From NCBI GenBank assembly GCA_001600875.1, contig BCLD01000010.1, forward strand, positions 1 to 46,505: DNA of 46,505 nt, given 5' to 3'. Position 1 is the stretch's first letter; every line of letters starts with the position of its first letter. The translations under genes and the position numbers were made by a program. The notes under the pieces were generated by a model. The model was not told the origin of the DNA, ran no database searches, and worked only from the letters and a program-made list of their open reading frames with translations. Below are positions 45,350 through 46,505 of the stretch, in pieces. Source of the DNA: Solicoccozyma terricola. Its lineage: Eukaryota; Basidiomycota; Tremellomycetes; Filobasidiales; Piskurozymaceae.

Positions 45350-46505
45350 ATGTCCAACCGTATCTCCCTCCCCCTCTTCCCCCTCTCCCTCCTCCTCCTC
45401 CTCCTCCTCCTATGCACAATCACACCAACAACCTCAACCTCGACTCCATATCGACGCGCAACAATATGTAATGGACATTCCGAATTATGCAATCGATCAT
45501 ATGGGAATATCACATTTATAGGAGCTCATGATTCTTATGCGGTTGGGAATTCATTGGCTGATAATCAGAATAAAAATATAACGGAAGCTTTGGTGAGTCG
45601 GGGAGGGGGAGGGGGAGGGGGGGGGGAGTTGGTTGTTGTAGAGAATAGAGTAGAGGCAGGGAGAAGGGAGAGCTGATGGGGGGGGCTTTTTTTTTTGGCG
45701 GTTTAGAATGATGGGATTAGGATGTTACAAGTACAAGCGTGAGTTCCCGGAGGGCGACGACATGTTGAAATGGAAACGGACGAAAGCTGATGTCAACGGA
45801 GAAACCCCCCCCCCCCCCCCCGGCCCTCTCCCACCTTTTTCGGTCTATAGACATAACACGACTTCGGGTATTCATCTCTGTCATACTTCATGCGTGAGTG
45901 ATAGTTGGGGGGGTTGGGGTTTCTTCCACAACCAGCCAATCCGTGCCCACTTTTTTCTGACCGGCGGGGGTGTTGGGTTCTCCTTTTTGCTTCTTTTTCT
46001 GTCCTTGTTCTTTTTTTTTGTCTCTCTTTTCTTTCCAGGTTCTATTGGATGCTGGATCATTTACATCGTATTTAACGACTTTGAAGAGTTGGTTGGATGG
46101 AAATCCCAATGAAGGTACGTCTTTTAAAATCTCTCGACCATGACTCAAAAACGCCAAAATTGCTTCAACGAACGTAACATGATCCATCATCTTATGCTCT
46201 TTCCCCCCCCCCCCCCCCCAAAACCCATCACCCCTCCTCTCACACAGTCGTTTCAATCCTCATAGTAAACTCAGACAACCTCCCAGCTACAAACTTCATC
46301 ACCCCATTCACCGATTCTGAAATCATAAAATCCGTATATACACCTACATCCGCTACGATAAATATCAATAATTGGCCAACGTTGGGGGGGGGGGGTGATT
46401 CGGGGGGTAGAGTGGTGGTTATGATGGATGCAGAAGCGGGGGGGGGGGGGGTTCCTTGGTTGATTGATGGTGAGTTTGGGGAAAGGGGAGGTTGGGGGGG
46501 GGGGG
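45350..46505 (+). CDS. Secreted PLC-like phosphodiesterase, 3' truncated
   Basis: ATG 45350 begins a Leu-rich signal peptide (SLPLFPLSLLLLLLLLCTIT). The mature region starts with ICNGHSELCNRSYGNITFIG, followed by the catalytic-type AHDSYAVG. Spliced exons then give NDGIRMLQVQA, HNTTSGIHLCHTSC, LLDAGSFTSYLTTLKSWLDG and VVSILIVNSDNLPATNFITP. Next is NWPTLG followed by RVVVMMDAEA and VPWLID. This is the fungal secreted family with a PI-PLC X-like TIM barrel. Related enzymes cleave phosphodiesters, and the natural substrate in fungi is generally unknown. The gene runs off the window after a likely donor (GTGAGT, about 46469). Two pure-G tracts (46385-46395 and 46439-46451) are in frame within the exon and encode Gly runs where relatives have other residues. 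Introns also carry C tracts (45805-45821, 46203-46219). Confidence 0.85.
46385..46451 (+). repeat. Coding poly-G tracts in the PLC-like exon
   Basis: An 11-nt G tract (46385-46395) and a 13-nt G tract (46439-46451) lie in frame, giving runs of four Gly codons each. Any one-base length error would shift the frame. Confidence 0.75.

Noticed and set aside
1..46505. A mobile element, CRISPR array, gene cluster or defence system
   Set aside because: No transposase, reverse transcriptase, integrase, terminal repeats, direct-repeat arrays or functionally linked cluster were found; genes are dispersed housekeeping and signalling genes.

Overview
The window is nuclear DNA of a fungus, most likely a tremellomycete basidiomycete yeast (Cryptococcus/Kwoniella-like). 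Genes carry many short introns (about 50-70 nt, GTRNGT...YAG), are densely packed on both strands, and include family members typical of that group. The organism assignment is inference from gene structure and protein resemblance, not from a search. I found no tRNA, rRNA, CRISPR array, transposase or reverse transcriptase.

Layout. 1-966 (+): 3' part of an MBD4-like DNA glycosylase. 1218-11645 (+): one very large gene with about 45 introns for a TOR-family PIKK kinase whose rapamycin-binding (FRB) region and FATC tail are diverged. 11790-13337 (-): TLC-domain membrane protein. 13758-16545 (-): membrane-anchored coiled-coil protein of unknown function. About 16954-17424 (-): a coding exon of an unrecognised gene. 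17784-19485 (-): polysaccharide deacetylase of the PgdA-like type. 20266-21954 (-): RS-rich conserved nuclear-type protein. 22185-25569 (+): PAT1 mRNA-decay factor. 25935-30825 (+): DH-BAR-SH3 Rho GEF. 31076-35348 (+): long AAA ATPase with a mitochondrial-type N terminus. 35617-38891 (-): CSC1/OSCA/TMEM63 channel. 39122-41926 (-): GRIP-domain golgin. 42494-44318 (-): ATG8. 45350 to the end (+): secreted PLC-like phosphodiesterase, cut by the window edge.

How they fit together. These are ordinary single-copy housekeeping and signalling genes, not an operon or a metabolic cluster. Functional themes recur: growth control and autophagy (TOR-like kinase, ATG8), mRNA metabolism (PAT1, the RS protein), membrane and Golgi traffic (GRIP golgin, CSC1, TLC protein), Rho signalling and cell-surface enzymes (deacetylase, PLC-like protein). 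I see no evidence that gene order makes them one system.

Most notable points. The TOR-family kinase keeps its catalytic motifs but has lost the FRB tryptophan and the FATC cysteine and carries a long disordered insert, which fits the second, TOR-like kinase (Tlk1) reported in Cryptococcus. Very short exons (9, 12, 19 and 20 nt) occur in three genes. Uninterrupted G or C tracts up to 30 nt sit in introns and leaders of the right-hand half, and two enter the coding sequence of the PLC-like gene as pure-GGG glycine tracts. One clear coding exon at 17130-17424 belongs to a family I cannot name.
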